Positions 5,467-6,458 of a stretch of 6,458 bases of DNA are shown in pieces. The notes under the pieces were generated by a model. That model was not told the origin of the DNA, did not search any database, and was given only the letters and a program-made list of their open reading frames with translations. The stretch lies in contig CALJPJ010000118.1 in the NCBI GenBank assembly GCA_937980625.1, forward strand, positions 1-6,458. Direction: 5' to 3'. Within the stretch, counting starts at the first letter, position 1. Each line of letters opens with the position of its first letter. A program made the position numbers and the translations under genes. This DNA comes from an uncultured Bdellovibrionales bacterium (lineage in GTDB: Bacteria > Bdellovibrionota > Bdellovibrionia > Bdellovibrionales > UBA1609).

Positions 5467-6138
5467 ATGAGCAAAAAAATACTAATTGGATCTATAGCAT
5501 GTAATTTTGGCGAACATTTAATTAAAGAGTTTTCTGAAAATACTAACCATACAATCACTTATGAAACTGATATGGAGGAAGTTGTTGCCATTATTCATGA
5601 GCAATACTTTGCTGCTGCTGTGATTAATTTTGATGATATTACACCAGTCGAGTTTGAGTGTTGCCGCAGAATTATTGAAAATTTACCTCATATGCCAATT
5701 TTAATTATTGGCAATAAAAATGAATTTACCCAAAGTTTAACCACTGACAAAAATAGAGTTCATTTTATGCCAAAACCATTTTCTAGTGAACAGGTGAGGG
5801 CTTTTACAGCAAAATTACTTTTAGCTAAAGAGTTGCCAGTGCAAAAGTATAAAAGGTTTAAAACAGACCAAGAAGCAGAAGTAGAAAAAATAGAAGATGG
5901 AGACACTTTTTTAGCTTATGTTAGAAACCTATCCATGGGTGGAGCTTATTGTACTTTGAGCGAAGATCATAGAATATCTATAGGCTCTTTAATTAGGTTA
6001 AACGTACATAATGAAGATTCTGAAAGAAAAACATTGAATGCTAAAGTAATTTGGACTAAAAATTTTGATAAAGAAGAGAATAAAATATTTTCTTTTGGAT
6101 TAGAATTTTTAAATCAAAATGAAGCTTTGGCAAAATGA
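5467..6138 (+). CDS. Degenerate receiver domain fused to a PilZ domain
   Basis: A 223-residue cytoplasmic protein. Residues about 1-118 look like a response-regulator receiver fold: KILIGSI at strand 1, AAAVINFDDI at strand 3, MPILIIG at strand 4 and FMPKPFSSEQV at strand 5 with the conserved Lys103. The acidic pair after strand 1 is missing and the usual phospho-acceptor position appears to be Asn54, so ordinary phosphorylation is doubtful. Residues about 126-220 are a PilZ domain with the NxSxxGG motif (NLSMGG, 154-159) and closing FGLEF; the preceding RxxxR motif reads QKYKR, with only Arg130 kept. PilZ domains bind cyclic di-GMP through these two motifs, so binding may be weak or absent. 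There is no Shine-Dalgarno sequence before the ATG; an AATAAT hexamer lies immediately upstream, but without a good -35. The stop overlaps the start of the crotonase gene. Confidence 0.82.
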   Translation: MSKKILIGSIACNFGEHLIKEFSENTNHTITYETDMEEVVAIIHEQYFAAAVINFDDITPVEFECCRRIIENLPHMPILIIGNKNEFTQSLTTDKNRVHFMPKPFSSEQVRAFTAKLLLAKELPVQKYKRFKTDQEAEVEKIEDGDTFLAYVRNLSMGGAYCTLSEDHRISIGSLIRLNVHNEDSERKTLNAKVIWTKNFDKEENKIFSFGLEFLNQNEALAK

Positions 6139-6458
6139 AATCACTCAGTCACAAAATTAATAAACATAATATTTGTGAAATAGAATTTAAAAATAATCAA
6201 AAAAACAGTTTTGGCCCGGATGCATCAGAGCAATTAAATCAAATTTTAGAGAGTCTAGGGCCTGATGTTGTAGGTTTGATATTTTACTCTGGTCATAAAA
6301 ATTTTTTCTGTGTGGGTGGAGACTTAAAATATTATAGCTCATTAAAAGAAGCCGGGCCTGGTATTGAGGCAAATAAAAAAATTACTAAAACATTAAATCG
6401 TTTACATAAGTTAAGTATTCCAACAGCTGTATGTGTTGATGGCTTGTGTATAGGGGGA
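6135..6458 (+). CDS. Enoyl-CoA hydratase/isomerase (crotonase) family protein, 3' partial
   Basis: The first 108 codons of a gene that continues past the right edge. The ATG overlaps the TGA of the PilZ gene (ATGA), indicating translational coupling and co-transcription. The translation has the crotonase landmarks in order: a short first strand (ICEIEF), the acyl-CoA oxyanion-hole motif NFFCVGGDLKYY (residues 56-67, family FxAGxDL) and the second oxyanion-hole region IPTAVCVDGLCIGG (95-108, family KPxIAAVxGxAxGGG), where the window ends. The family hydrates or isomerises enoyl-CoA thioesters, or cleaves related acyl-CoAs such as 3-hydroxyisobutyryl-CoA. The glutamates that separate these activities lie beyond the window, so the specific reaction cannot be named. 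The 61-residue reading frame on the opposite strand at 6187-6372 is a shadow of this gene. Confidence 0.85.
   Translation, partial: MKSLSHKINKHNICEIEFKNNQKNSFGPDASEQLNQILESLGPDVVGLIFYSGHKNFFCVGGDLKYYSSLKEAGPGIEANKKITKTLNRLHKLSIPTAVCVDGLCIGG

Noticed and set aside
6187..6372. Minus-strand open frame of 61 codons
   Set aside because: It is antisense to the clear crotonase coding sequence.

Overview
The window is AT-rich and gene-dense and reads as ordinary bacterial chromosome carrying one small mobile element. Gram-negative-style signalling families (SpoIIE-type phosphatase fold, PilZ), a short citrate synthase, a SirB1-like protein and a REP-associated tyrosine transposase (RAYT) would suit a low-GC Bdellovibrionota- or delta-proteobacteria-like organism. 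That placement is a guess from gene content, with no marker gene to confirm it.

Layout. Bases 1-1188 (+) hold the 3' part of a membrane protein whose C-terminal half looks like the PhoU-like tail of Na/Pi cotransporter family proteins; its start lies left of the window. Bases 1189-1963 are a compact RAYT-type element: a Y1/HUH transposase (1309-1932) bounded by 25-bp terminal inverted repeats with one mismatch. It sits exactly between the stop codons of two convergent genes, the membrane protein (+) and a SirB1-like/TPR protein (1963-2862, -). A 330-base divergent gap (2863-3192) carries two perfect DnaA-box matches and, at its right end, a sigma70-like promoter placed so that the next mRNA would be leaderless.

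Bases 3193-4080 (+) encode a coiled coil plus SpoIIE/PP2C-type phosphatase fold in which two acidic motifs have been replaced, so it may be a pseudophosphatase. Citrate synthase follows (4142-5275, +) with a clear Shine-Dalgarno site and a strong intrinsic terminator (5303-5342). The last transcription unit (5467 onward, +) encodes a degenerate receiver-PilZ protein, whose stop codon overlaps by four bases (ATGA) the start of a crotonase-family (enoyl-CoA hydratase/isomerase) gene that runs off the right edge and is truncated here.

Functionally the window mixes central carbon metabolism (citrate synthase, crotonase) with signalling proteins that have lost canonical active-site residues (SpoIIE-like, receiver-PilZ). 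No CRISPR array, rRNA or convincing tRNA gene is present. I see no obvious new multi-gene system. The points most worth a second look are the RAYT element and its exact placement, the altered SpoIIE-like protein with its leaderless promoter, and the DnaA-box pair.
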